A stretch of DNA of 64,000 nucleotides, taken from assembly GCA_951394405.1 (NCBI GenBank), contig OX596344.1, forward strand, positions 1,116,001 to 1,180,000, in the 5' to 3' direction. Positions within the stretch are counted from its first letter, which is position 1; each line of letters starts with the position of its first letter. Under the pieces are notes generated by a model. That model did not search any database, had not been told where the DNA came from, and saw nothing but the letters and a program-made list of their open reading frames with translations. This document shows positions 1 through 11,824 of the stretch, in pieces. The translations under genes and the position numbers were made by a program. This stretch comes from Coprinellus micaceus. Taxonomy: Eukaryota > Basidiomycota > Agaricomycetes > Agaricales > Psathyrellaceae.

Positions 1-45
1 CGGAGATGGTCATACTTGTCTTCGAACTCACCCTTCGATCACCAG

Positions 46-253
46 GATCTGCATTCCCGACACTGTCTTTAACGTTGACCTCAGTAACCACGGAGACGCT
101 AAGGGAGGGACTCCCGTTGAGCTCTGGGGCCGCTGGGATGGCACGAACCAGACCTGGAAGTTTGAGAGGGGTACGTCAAATTCAATTGGCTCCTTTATCT
201 CAGCACGCGGGCATGTCACTGACCATGTTTATTCATAACATCCTTCAGTTTGA
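46..253 (+). CDS. Ricin-B type beta-trefoil lectin, 3' end (partial)
   Basis: This is the last part of a small lectin gene whose 5' end lies before the window. An acceptor at 44-45 opens an exon (46-170) reading ICIPDTVFNVDLS, then VELWGRWDG and NQTWKFER, the QxW signature of a ricin-B beta-trefoil repeat. A 78-nt intron (171-248) splits the last valine codon, so the final coding exon is only TT TGA (249-253) and the protein ends WKFERV. The lectin at 30381-31036 has the same exon phases and the same 5-nt last exon, so they are paralogues. Such proteins are expected to bind sugars. No signal peptide can be judged because the N-terminus is missing. Confidence 0.8.
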
Positions 254-505
254 ATGTAATCCTGTGTTTTAACGCCAAGAAATGATCAATGTATAATTAC
301 ACCCTAGTCTTTAAATTTCTACTGCTGCACGCAATCAGGCACTTTCGTTGAGGATACCTCGTTTACGGCCCCCTTTAGCGCTCGTTGGGCGCTTCTGGGG
401 CTTACCGCTTTGATGACGTGTAGACCGTTTTGGGTTTACGGTTCCCACGACCCAGGCTGTTCTGAGTGCGGGACGCGTCGAGCAACTTTCTCAGCAACGA
501 CCAAC

Positions 506-1402
506 ATGGCCTCCTCGTCGGCTTCAACAACGCGCCCAATCGTCTTCATGGACATCCAGATAGGAGAAACCCCAGCCGGTCGGATGAAGTTCGAACTCTT
601 TAGTGACATCGTCCCCAAGTACGCCTGCAAAAGCCAATATACTACGGATTGGAGGCTTAATTGTGGTGATAGGACTGCTGAGAATTTCAGGCAAATGTGC
701 ACTGGCGAGCACAGGTGAGCTTAAGCTACCTCGGAGGGCTGGTGGGTGCTAAGTATGTTACAGAGCAAACTCTCGCCCCATGGGGTACAAAGGAGCGACT
801 TTCCATCGGTGTGTACCAGTATTCTAAGCAGTATGTTCGTTCTGACGATCGTATCAGAGTGTAGGCCATCTTCGCCTTCAAGATAACGCTATTCGCTCAT
901 TTAACGCCGCAGGGTTCAAAACTTCATGTGTCAAGGCAAATACATCCACCAACGTTGCATCTGCCACGCTAATAGGTCGACACAGGTGGAGACTTCATGA
1001 AAGGTGACGGAACTGGGTCATTCTCCATCTATGGTGACAAGTTCGCGGTGAGTTTCATTCAGGCTCAAGCTCCATCCCCCCTCATCCTCCTCTCACCATA
1101 ATTTGTAGGACGAGAACTTCCTTGAAAAGCACTCTGGACCCGGCTTACTCTCGATGGCAAACTCCGGACCCAACACCAACGGCTGCCAATTCTTCGTCAC
1201 CACCGCAAAATGTGACTTCCTTGACGGAAAGCACGTCGTGTTCGGAAGGGTTATCGATGGGATGCTTACGCTGAGGAAAATCGAGAACGTTCCTACCGGC
1301 GCTAACAATCGTCCTAAACTGGCTGTGAAGATCACAGGTGTGTAGCAACATGGCTCTGAAACCCTCAACCTAACCATTTTTCCAGAATGCGGCGAAATGT
1401 AA
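506..1402 (+). CDS. cyp3: Cyclophilin H-type peptidyl-prolyl cis-trans isomerase
   Basis: Peptidyl-prolyl isomerase of the PPIH/Cyp3 class, which in other eukaryotes binds the U4/U6.U5 tri-snRNP. Seven exons (506-618, 673-714, 764-808, 913-935, 986-1047, 1109-1337, 1386-1402) join without frame loss to 176 residues, matching the roughly 177 of human PPIH. Readable motifs are [33 protein letters not shown], the catalytic [30 protein letters not shown] and the C-terminus ECGEM. The start ATG gives [14 protein letters not shown], as in relatives. The intron at 936-985 has a GC donor (CAAG/GCAAAT). The gene converges on the alcohol oxidase gene with about 250 bp between stops. It is probably a nuclear splicing factor. 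Confidence 0.93.
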
Positions 1403-1649
1403 AACACGTCTTTATTTCAAATGTACATCCACTCCATCCTCGAACCCATTCAAATCGCAACGAATAGTCGAAGGAAACCCTTTGGTTGTGGCACTTCCTT
1501 AAACTTCAAAGCTTCACCAAAGGGATGGGGTATGTATTTGTACAGCTAATATTTACACAGTGATTTTCTTCGATCGACTCCAGGATATAGATAAGCGTTC
1601 CAATTTTTCTCGGACTTTAGCGAGTTCATTCAGACGGGACGACGTGAAT

Positions 1650-4600
1650 TCATCGAACGAGCTGGGTGGCAGGCTTGCCGGTCGGGACAGGAGCATGAGG
1701 TACAGAGGCGTGGGGAAGCCTGGCCTTGAGACCCAGCTCTTCGAGGATAAGCTCCGCACCCTTCTCTCCGACCAACAAAGCAGACGAATACGTGTTCGTG
1801 CCAAGGTTGTCCTGCAAGCGACGATCTGTCAGAACTACATCGAGGTGGCATAACTGAAGCTCGTACCGGGCAAATACTCAAGTCGACACACTTGAGGTTC
1901 TGAGTGCCGAACACGCCGAGCCTCTCGTCGACGACACCACCTTGCGCGCGGGGTTTCATGGCTGTGTACCGTCAGAATCATGTTTACATTGGCAACTGCA
2001 GAGCGTCGCTTACCGCAAGTTCCTGTCGGAGTGGGTCGTCGGTAAGTGAACGTCTTGCGGAGAACATGAACTACTCACCAAGACTGTGCCAGGTGGTCTC
2101 GACATGGTCAGCAACCCAATCGTCGATGGCCTTGTCGTCGTCCTCGGTGTACTTGACGTCTTCGTGGACCTTCTTCGCGTCGTACTGATCTCCAGGCCTA
2201 CGCGACGGTCAGCTTCCCGTTCTCAAGATAATTTTTTAGTCTGCTCACTTGTGCCAAGTGCCCATGTGGATACCGACGGTCAGGCCATCGGGGAGGATTC
2301 CCTTAGCCGTTTCGATGTCGATATCGTGGCAGGCAGCAGGAGACGCGGGGTGGAAGCGAGGGTGGTGGGACGTAAGTTCGCCACGGTATGCTGTGAGATC
2401 ATTGGTTAGGTCTAACTTCTGGTCTAACGTTGATAGTAAAAGCTGAGAGCGCACCATCCATCCGGCGAGCGACCTCGCGCGTCTTCTTGTAGCTCCAGCG
2501 GATGGGGGCGAAATCGGCCTTGTTGTTCATGAACCCGGAGTCGAAGTCAGGCTCAACGTATGGGTTGGGGGACTTGACGTGGATCTTGCCACGGCTCGCT
2601 GGGTATTCCTGCATAGTACGTCAGCTTGGAACATTGAGGAACGTTAGGCAGGTACTGACGAGATACTGGAACCTGTAGCCGCTCCATCAGCTTCTGTTCG
2701 ACGACGTCGATAAGCGTCGAGGCTTACATGGTGATATACTTCCCGGGAGGGAGCAGAGTGTGGTCCGCGTACGCTGCCACCCGGGCTATCAGCAGAGTTC
2801 AAGCCAACGGGATAGACAATGCTGGTACCTCCAGATACAATAGAGCCAAACATGACGGGCTTGTCGGGCTTGTCCTTGAAGTACGTCTTCCAGAGCTCGT
2901 TGAACTCAGGACCCATTTCCTTGAGCTCAGCTTCGGTTGGGCGGATCTGAAGGGCGATGTTAACGAGGGAACGTGCCTCACGCAAGAATAGCTCACCTTG
3001 AATCCAGCGTCGATGGAGTTGGAGGACAGCCTTGCCTTCTCGGGGCTGACCTCCCATTCGTTGAAGATCTGTTCCGCGGTCAGGGCACGTAACGAATGGA
3101 GAACAGGGTGGACACCTTACCTCCGTCTGGACCTCCTTGACGCCCCGCAGGAAGTCGTCCACAGTGGGACTCTCGTTGGAGACGCGATACACTGCAGGAC
3201 GGTCAGTCTCAATGTCCCTTTGCTGAGGGATGGTAGCTCACAGGAAAGAGTGGTGTAGTGATCCTGGTACTGATCACTGTCCAAGAGTAAGCAAATCACA
3301 AACAAATGATACACTGGTGCTGGAGCTAAAAGGCCACTCACCCAACTCCAGGAAGGTCGCTCACCACCTTGATGTCGAGCTTCCGGAGCAGCGCAGCATT
3401 GCCGACACCCGATCTCTCAAGGATCTGCGGAGTCCCGAGCGTCCCCGAACTCAAGACGACCATCTTGCGCGCCTTGACGATAGTCTCGAGGACCTGTCCT
3501 GCGTTGGCGCGATTCCTGGAAGGGACGTACGCAACCCCAACAGCTTTGTTGCCCTCGAAGATGACTCGGCTGACCCGAGCGTTGCAGCGGAGATGGAGGT
3601 TGCTCTGGACGTCCATGACGCTGTGGACGTACGCTATGGATATTTTTGTCAGTGGTCGTTCAACCGTACTCACAAATAGAGTATAACGAACCTGTGGCAG
3701 CGTCACTCCTTCGTCCGGTGTGCCTGTTGATATACTTGGCCCAGATTTCGGACGCATGGGAGGTTGTGAGGTCCTGGATATCGTCTGGGTCAACTCATTA
3801 GCACGACCTAGCAGCGAAGGCTACAGAAGAAGCTACGCACCACTGTATGGAATCCCAAGGGCATCAGAGGCCCTCAGGAAGTCCTGAGCCAATGGGCTGA
3901 TTGTCCCGCCATTGCTGATAGCGATGGGGCCCTCGTATCCGTGCAAGTCGGGGCTATTAGAGGGCTTCTGGTAGTTCTCCAGGCGCTTCATCAGAGGCAG
4001 GAGGTCTGTAGAAATGGTGAGTAACCTCTCGTTTAGACCACGGCGATCGTTGAGGACCGACCTTGAGCGGTCCAACCAGGTGTATTGAAGTCATCTAGAG
4101 CGTTAAGTTGAGATAATGTCCCACTCGCATCGTCGTCGGTCACTCACCCCAGTCAGATGCAGAAGCCTTTGTCGACAGTTAGCATTCATCAGTGAGTAGG
4201 TGAGTAGAAGACCTCACCCTCGTGTACATCTATGGCCGGTCGTCAGCGCCCAATCAAAAATTCATTCGCGAGGGACGCTTACCTGGAAATTGATACTGCT
4301 GCCACCGCCAAGGATGTTGGCACACCTGTGCAAGGGGTCAAGCCCCCGTCAAGCGCACGAGGAGATGAGAGACTCACGGCACAATACTCTTCCTACCACG
4401 AAGGTAAGACGAATCTTTGGTATCCGTGTAGAACGTAGCCTTGTCATTGCTAAAATACTGTCAGCTAGTCCTCACACAGATGTGCAGAGAGTCGGACACT
4501 CACACCCCGTTTTGCTGCATATTCCTCACGAAAATTCCGGGCCTAGAGACGATGAGGGTGTGTTGAAATACGCAAAGGTTTGGGATCACCTGTACACCCA

Positions 4601-4850
4601 AGGATCATCGCGGTTGTTTGCGCCACCTGTGATGAGTGAGTTTCACCTCTTTCGAGGATGCAGAACAACTATCACCGACCTTCGATGAGCATGACCTTCA
4701 GGCTAGGGTCGGCATACGCCAGTCGCCCAGCAACAACACAACCTGTGGGACTGGAGCTTCAGTCATTGGGTTCATGAAAAGGTCGCAGTAAGATGTACCA
4801 GCGGGCCCTCCACCGGCGACGATGATATCGACTTCTTCAGGCTGACCCAT
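1650..4850 (-). CDS. aox: Alcohol (methanol) oxidase, GMC oxidoreductase family
   Basis: FAD enzyme oxidising short primary alcohols such as methanol to aldehyde plus H2O2. The start at 4850 gives MGQPEEVDIIVAGGGPAG, the Rossmann FAD motif, and an intron then leads to CVVAGRLAYADPSL. Further blocks are VPCANILGGGSSINF, YTRASASDWDDF, LPLMKRLENYQ, RSGVGNAALLRKL, SDLPGVG and EYPASRGKIHVKSPNPY. The catalytic pair is visible as His in TTWHSLGT and Asn in GTNTYSSALL. The protein ends HAPVPTGKPATQLVR, the tail I associate with basidiomycete alcohol oxidases. The gene is cut by many short introns. Family members are peroxisomal or extracellular. In wood-decay fungi they can supply H2O2 from methanol released by lignin demethylation, which would fit the two DyP genes nearby. 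The closest alternative is an aryl-alcohol oxidase, but the motifs favour methanol oxidase. Confidence 0.9.
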
Positions 4851-6094
4851 GATGCAGAAAGATTTGTAGACTCTTGGGACTCTTGAAACGTAGAACTCGG
4901 AGTAGTTCTGGAGGTATTCGCCCCTGTGTCATTGTCATTTTATACAGAAACATGGGGTTTCCCAAGGAGGATAATCGCAAGAATAGACCTTATTCCACTG
5001 CCTAGGTTGCCCTACGTGAGCTTCTCGTCGTGTAACGGCCCGTTGAAGTTGTCAGATGATGACCCTCTAACCCGCTCAAATGAATTGCAATATATTCCAA
5101 GTTTGCTTGGACATCAAGGTAGAAGGGTAAAAAGAACCTGAAGTGGAATACCAGTAGCGGAAGGTTCCTGCCGAACCTCGATATCAGCTACTTCGCGTTG
5201 AAGAACGCTCTGCTATATTCTTCCTTTCGAACAGCTGACACTCTCAACTAAGCATTTCAATGCGTTCGCGGAGCATAATTGGGTGGAGACAAGTGGACCA
5301 GAGGGGCCCCTTTACAGCAGCGTGATCAACTTCCGTAACTTCCTCTCGCGACGAAAATAAGTCAGGTTGGCGGATAATAGCAGGAATTGATTCCTTGTAG
5401 CGCAGGTGGGGCCTCTATGTCATTTGCTTCCGCCTCTCAACGAACAAGCGCCCAGAGATAAGCTTATCTCTACAGCCCATGCGGTATCTGCACGCCACCC
5501 CTTTCCTCAATTATCCTTTCATTAGCCTAATGGCGCAATTGAAAATGCGGGGAAGAGGATCGCCATTGGTTAAACCGACGCCTCTAATGATACCCCTTTC
5601 GAGAAGGACGGTTGCTGGGAGATTGATATTCCAATCAAGCCCTCTGCAGAAATAACACTTCGGGCGAACTTCCAATCCCAAGGACTGTACGGCATCCCAT
5701 GGTTCTGTTGGATTCATGGGGATTCTTGGGTTCGCATATCCCTGTCGGGTGACCAATGGGAGAAACTTACCCTTGGTCCAATTAGTGGACTTGCCGACGG
5801 TCGTGGTTTTACGCGTCTGAGGAGAGGACGACGACGGCGAAATGCCATGAATGTGTGGTCATTATTCGAGAAGTATGCGTAGTGGTGTCTAAAGATGATT
5901 CCAAGGTAGGTCGTAGATATAAGGATGCAGCTGAGAACGGAGACAACGCGTGTAAGCCGGAAAGAAACGCCAGAATGTCCCAATGCCAATGGAAAGTGTT
6001 CAATGATAGTACCAGATGGGAGAAGACGAGATGCGATCGATGCGAGGATTAGATTATTTGTAAGGTTTGTAAGGAGGCGAACCCGCCTTCTAAT
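4851..6094. other. Intergenic, upstream of alcohol oxidase
   Basis: The 5' flank of the alcohol oxidase gene and 3' flank of the F-box-like gene. I found no convincing gene. A minus-strand reading frame near 5714-6003 encodes a short hydrophobic stretch but has no recognisable family, and both frames of the overlap look equally plausible. The 1.2 kb probably holds the oxidase promoter. Confidence 0.5.
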
Positions 6095-7446
6095 CTAGAG
6101 ATTAATAGAGAGGAGTCCTCGAGCCACGAGCGGGGAGAGGTGTTGGTTTAGGGCGAGGGTGTCCCTTACCCAGAACCTGCGCTCGCCAATGGAGCTCTCC
6201 TTGTTGGAGCGAGGGAAAGACAAATTGATCCGCTGGAGGCCTTCGAACTTCTTCGAGGTGATAAGCGACGTCAGCTCGTGCCACGAAACCCTGGAGAGGA
6301 TCTCTTGGTCGAGCTCGAGAGCGAAGCTGAGATCCAACGACGAAAGGCCATTGTCCTCGGGAAGTGTGGAAAGGACCGAAACGAGCCATGGGGTGGGGTC
6401 GCTGTAGCGGTTGTTATTCATCTTGAACTGGACAATTTTGGTATTGATTTTGAGCGCCCTCAGAGTGTTCAGGGTGTTCAGATGGAACGCGGGGGGACCA
6501 CTCCGCTCAGCAGGCACGTTTCGCAGAAGGTGGCGAATGGAATTAACTGCGGAAAGTAAGTAATTAGAATAAGCTTTGTAAAACGAAGTTGAAAATGGAA
6601 CCGACCTTCTGACCCTGGTGACACTTCGAGGTACTCCAAAGAGTTCGAGCAGGTCTCAACAATACGCGAAACATGGTAATGGTCCTCAAGACTCGACACC
6701 TCAAAATGGAGGCGCTTGAGTTGACCAACGTCGAGGTGGCATGTTGGGCTGAGCAGCCAATCCGCCGTTCTCCTCAGCGCAACGGCGCTCTGCTTAATCT
6801 TGACATCTTCGAGGTGAACCCGATTTGGGGAAGGTGCCTCGTCGCCTTCCTCAGAGTCGGCTGCAGGGACATGCGTGTCGTCGACGAGGTAGAGGGGGAG
6901 GAGCGACAGCTTCTTCAACCGCGAACCCGAGTCGATGACTGATGATACGGGAATGCGGCTAAAGCCTCCTAGTTCGAGATCCACGACGGAGCCCGAACGA
7001 ATGAGCGACACCAAGGCTGTCCGGAGTGATGAGGAGAGCGATGTCCAAGAGAGGTTAGCCTTAGCCGATATCCGATCGTCGTCGGGCTGTAAGCGGCCAT
7101 TGATCGAGACCCTGGTGAGATTGGTGAGGAGAGGGAAGATGTACTGGAGGTGATTGTCGCTGTAGAGCCATGGTTGGCCTTCGACGGAGTCTTCGCACTC
7201 GACGATGAGGGAATGCACGAAAGGCGCGAGGTGTGGTGAAGAGATAATGAGGTTGAGGAAGCGGTGAGCGGGCGTCCGCTTTTGGCAACGCGACTTGGGA
7301 GGTGAGAGGATGACTTCAGAGAACAGGCCGCGATGAGCAGGAGTGGTGAATGCCGGCCCCGCTAACGCGCAGGCCTTGAGAGTAGGACGGTGCGAGACGA
7401 AGGTGATGATGGTATCGACGAGTTCTGGTGGAATGTAGTGGACCAT
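6095..7446 (-). CDS. F-box-like / LRR hypothetical protein
   Basis: Two exons (7446-6606 and 6546-6095, intron 59 nt, phase 1) give a 430-residue protein. It opens with IPPELVDTIITFVSHRPTLK and ACALAGPAF, the degenerate F-box start common in large agaricomycete families. After that come irregular leucine-rich segments such as LKRLHFEVSSLEDHYHVSRI, SLEYLEVSPG, RALKINTKIVQF and GLSSLDLSFALEL. Such proteins are usually annotated as F-box domain proteins, which would make them substrate adaptors of SCF ubiquitin ligases. No substrate can be named. The joined frame is clean and shows no sign of decay. Confidence 0.82.
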
Positions 7447-8763
7447 GACGGCTGGACTTCGTGGAGTGAGTGCTGGATGCGGGGAAGACGGGGAGTTCGC
7501 GTTGGTGTTTAGCGCGTCCCTGGTTGAGGTTTAAATAACGGTAGGTCCCTGCAGGGTCGTGAGCATCAGATGATGAAGGGGTGTGTTCATTTTGCAAGGT
7601 CCGGAGCATGTTTTGAGTGGGCTGTTGGGAGCGAGAATGTCTAAGGTCCGAGGCCGGGGAAATAGGAGACGCCCGCGAAACAACCACACGTTCGCTTGGC
7701 AATATCAGGTGATGTCACAGATCCACCCCAAAATGTTTGGCTGGTTTCCTCTGCGACCGCAAGGGTCTCGCACGCCTTGAATCGCATTTATGAGTCAAGA
7801 CTTCTCACAAACCTTACGCATCTCGACACCACCTCGTTCTATTGCCCCAAGTCGGAAACAACGTTTGAGAAGTGGAAAGATCCGTCTTGGCGACCGAATT
7901 GGATCATTTAACTTCGAATGTTTGAATGCTGTCGACATGTCAGTTGCACCCTTTTGCTCAATGCCCGCCCTGCAACCGTTGACGACTCGTGGATTGAGTT
8001 CCGCCCGAGAAATGGTGCCAGAAAGCGCTGACCGGGTCCCGTTAACTCGCCGACTCTTTGTCCGGGCGCCATCAATACCGGAAGGTATTACCCCGGACTG
8101 ACGCCCTCGACGCGTCGCGTTGGCGCCCAACCGAAATGCCGAATCAAAGCAAACCATGGAGCTTGGCGTCACCGGATCCCGGATGTGGAACTCTGCCAAG
8201 GCAGCCTTGCCTGGGCAAGTCCCCGTCAAACGTTCACAATTGGATGAGGAGGAGAAATGCGTGAGATTACAATAAACACCGTATGACCTGTTGGGGCTCT
8301 CGAAGATCACAAGAAGGGAGGCCCTGTAAAACATGGGAATCAAATGAACGAAACGTTGGAAAGAGGGTGCAAAGTAGGGGCCCAACGATGGGGGAGTTAC
8401 TTCGAGGCAGACGGCATGACCCCATGCCACCAAGTGCGACATTCTGCAAGCTGTTCCTAATAATAAACGTTGTCAACTTCGGCGACGCTTACGAAGTTCA
8501 ATGCAATAAGAAGACATACGCCTGTAACTCCTACAACGGCCTGTATATCAAGAATAACACCTTCGGCCTCCGCAACTGCGCGATTTAAAAACTTGGCCTT
8601 GGCGTTGCTTCTCATTTGCTGGTCGCGCGCTCGACAGAAGGCCCTCGCATGCCAGGCGGACTCGTACTCATACCTGGCGGATAGGCAAGGGACTAAGGAG
8701 TCGATCAAGGCGACAGAAACAAGGCGGGACTGAGGGAAACGCAAAACGTCGACGGCTAGAGTG
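7447..8763. other. Intergenic between F-box-like and cyclin genes
   Basis: The 5' flank of the F-box-like gene (minus) and the 3' flank of the cyclin gene (minus). A 215-codon minus-strand frame (7795-8442) and short overlapping frames on both strands at 8457-8744 are open, but they show no family motif and an arginine/serine-rich composition expected from chance frames. I see no RNA gene or repeat. Confidence 0.5.
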
Positions 8764-10542
8764 TTATGAGATTATCGGAAATCGATCAAGGGTCCTTTCA
8801 TGAGTCCCGAAGTCGTCTTGAAGCAAATGTTCAGGGAGACTCGCACCATAGATGATGTCGAATAATCGGAACCAAGCTTCCTTTTGCAGAGCGTTCCATC
8901 CTCCTTCGAAGCTCAGAACTGCTCTCAATGAGGGTAGCGCTAGCCAGAGTTCGTTGAGAATAGCCTGAGGACTGACGCCAAGGGAGAACTCGAGAGACTT
9001 GAGGACATCGCGCTGCGCAGCCTTTAGTAAACGAGGTAGGTCAGATGGCGCGTTCTTGGATGAAACAAATGGAAAGTTGCCTCTAAGTCTCCGTAGTACG
9101 CTTCATGAGGAGCGAGGGCAAGAAACTCGTGGGCCTGAACTGGATACAGGGGGATCAGGAAGTCTCGATGGAACTGAGGTATGTGAGCAAGCTATCAGCG
9201 CTTGAGCCGTTGTTGACACAGACCTTGACACTCAGTGCAATGCAAGCGAGCGCGGTGTCCCAGATAGCTAGATCGGGGTCGTCCTGAACTTGGGTAGCAC
9301 ATGCTGCCGTTGCTTGATGATTTATGAATTCGTCCAGCTGATCAGTGTTCGCCAGTCGCCAAAAATAACGCAAGAACATCCAGACTGCATGAAACCTAGT
9401 CTCAGGGCAAGAAGCCAGTTGATCGTAGAGATTGGATAGATCGCAGCTTGTTGTCGACGAGGTGGAGGAGAAGGAAGAATTCGCTGAGCAGGGCTCAGAC
9501 TTAGGCGGTGCATAACGTCCTGAGGCATGCCTAGGCAGAACCTTGGGAGATCGTCAGGTTGCAGTACTAGAGGCTCCATGTCAGACACGTTACCCCGGTT
9601 AGCCAGTCGATCACTTCCTCTCTCAAGTCCTGGCCGATCCCGAGAGCTGCTTCCCATTCTTGTGAGGTAAGTTTACGGAGGCTTGCGGAACGAATAAGCT
9701 CAGAGCCTTCAAAGTCCGAGCCCGAGTCGAACACGCTGTCTTCGTTTGAGTGCAAGCTCTGAGGTATCTCCAGGAGGCAGTCTCTAATTCTCTCCTTTCC
9801 CTCCCGTTCCAGGAACTTGCCCAACCGGATTTTGGCCTCCGTCTCTGCACTCAGTGGGAGACGGGGGACATACGAGGCTGGAGGAGCTATAATCGGAACG
9901 TCAATGCACCAACGTCGACTCGGGACCGGGGTAGAGGGTTCTGTAGGCGCTCCATCCTAGTAAAGGTTATATGGGCGTTCGACGAAAAGGATGGAAATAG
10001 AACTAACGCCTTCGGGATCGACCTTTCGAAATTTATGAAATTGCAAAGATCCTTCTCGAGATGGGAAGCCTGAAGGAGCGCGCTTGACGACTCTGAACAA
10101 GGGTTGGGGCGTCGAATCTTCGTGATCGCTATGCGATTCGGATCCGTCACCGTCGCGATTTTGAGAAGCAACGAGGAGCAGGCGCTCATTCAATGCGGCT
10201 GAGAAGCCCTTGACTTCGCGCGCCAAGTGGAGAGAAACACTTGGAGTTATTGGTCGCGTCGGGGCGAAATAATCGGTCTCCGGAAGTGGGTACGCGCATT
10301 CAAACGAAATGGGTGAAGTTGGCGAGGAAAAGGCTTCTGGACTGCTGGATATGGGAGGCTCCAAGGCATCTGAAGCTTCTACCAGGAGGTCTGGATATAT
10401 AGGGGAGAAAGTAAATGAAAAATGGTCATGCTCGTCGACATCCGACGCTGTTTAATTCAATCAATTGCGCATATGTGAGCTAATCTTACGCTATAGGCGC
10501 GTAAAACGTACAGTCTTCGTATAAGCACATGTCCTTGGCCAT
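8764..10542 (-). CDS. Divergent cyclin-like protein
   Basis: Six exons (10542-10512, 10447-10008, 9956-9594, 9541-9224, 9173-9081, 9021-8764) join to exactly 501 codons (500 residues). The start MAKDMCLYEDSSDVDEHD is the only ATG continuing into the acidic N-terminus. The C-terminal half reads as a cyclin box: FHAVWMFLRYFWRLANTDQL, then IWDTALACIALSVKFHRDFL, PLYPVQAHEFLALAPHEA and RDVLKSLEFSLGVSPQ, in the order of the cyclin helices around a conserved ALACIxLxVKF core. Cyclins bind and activate CDKs, but the partner is unknown. The N-terminal 250 residues are Ser/Pro-rich and unassigned. The intron at 9022-9080 needs a GC donor (GAG/GCAACT), supported because cyclins run straight from this helix into the next. 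Confidence 0.78.
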
Positions 10543-11824
10543 TGGGAGAATATTCTGCGTATTTGAGGACCTTGGAGGTGGTAGTTGAGGAAGAAAATGA
10601 CAACCTTCTCCAGAGTCTCCGTCGAGGTAGACGGAGTATCAGCGTGGGTTTCAAACATTGGCAAACAGACGCGTCGCGTCACGCGCCAGCCCGCAGAGCC
10701 CCAATCGCGCTGGAACGGAAGAGATAAGCTAGTCATAGGGAATGGAAGAGCCCGAAACAATGGAACTTGGCACCTTGAACCATCCAGTTAAGCCCAATAC
10801 CGCTGCCCAGCCTGGGAGTGCGCTATTTTCAGGGCTTTAGTCATATGGGCGCCCCGACGCCACCCCGAGCCAGGGGCAGGCTCAGAAGGGGAGGTAATGA
10901 AGGTTGGGTGGAAATCTCTACCCGTATGCAATACAGTTTACACCACTTGAATTGCCCGATTCTTAACAACCGCGACTAATGCGGCGATTGCGTAGCACCT
11001 CCGAGAATTGCGCTGAGATTGTGGAAACAAGGAGCTGCGTACCCTGATCAACTGGAGCCATAAGATAGGCTGACTAGGTCTGCTGAGTATAGCGGAGATG
11101 GAAGGCCGGGGCGAAAGGTCGAGCGATAGCGCGCTGCTCTATTAACATTGCGAACGTGGATGGGAACAGGACGCCGCCTCACGTACGGGATTCCATAAGG
11201 CACGGAGCTTGGATATTGCCTTTCATTCTTCTAGGCTGTACTTGTCGTAAAAGGCGGGTTTGGGAACCCTCTTATCGTACAGATTTGACGGCAGGCAACA
11301 CCCCGATGACCGCAGCAGCCCGCTCCATGTAACGACTTGCCCGGAAATGCGTGGGGGAATGCAGGGCACAAGAAACGTTGGATAACGATCTCCCATCGAC
11401 GGGTCCGATTAGGGATGGAGTTTACGTGTACGTTTCACCGCTCTTGGTGGAGAAAGGCACAGCTGGGGGCTTCGCCCTCCAATAGCGGACGGGGAGTTTG
11501 CATACCGTCCTCAAACGTGACTGTTCCTCGGTTCTGGAGAGAATGTACCTCCCATAACGGTCACAGAACGGGAAGGTTGACGTTAGATATAGCACCGCAT
11601 AGAAACTAATGGACCTATCCTTTCAAGTAGTTGTCGAAAACGTGATGTTACGGGCACGAGGAACACCAGGTAAGCCGCCCATTTCAGCCTACATGAGCGG
11701 AGAGAGATCTAGATGAGCTGCGCAGGAATCGGAGGGCTCCTGGTTAGCATATAAAGCGCACCATTGGAGTCACCACTCCCCAGATTCCCCGACTGAACCC
11801 TACCACGCGACTATCTCAACAGTC
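10543..11824. promoter_or_regulatory. Intergenic between divergent cyclin and DyP1 genes
   Basis: 1.3 kb between two divergent starts, so it must hold both promoters. No gene is visible. A TATA-like TATAAA at 11750-11755 lies about 70 bp before the DyP1 ATG. Confidence 0.55.
11750..11755 (+). promoter_or_regulatory. TATA box of DyP1
   Basis: TATAAA (AGCATATAAAGCGC) about 70 bp upstream of the DyP1 start. The DyP2 gene has TATAAA at nearly the same distance, which supports both as core promoter elements. Confidence 0.55.

Noticed and set aside
5714..6003. Short hydrophobic minus-strand frame upstream of alcohol oxidase
   Set aside because: Two overlapping frames look equally plausible, with no family, no splice support and a position in the expected promoter.
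7795..8442. 215-codon minus-strand open frame
   Set aside because: Composition is Arg/Ser-rich and no motif is visible. It looks like a chance frame in GC-rich intergenic DNA.
8457..8744. Overlapping frames on both strands (possible pseudogene)
   Set aside because: Neither strand has a recognisable domain or supporting splice structure.
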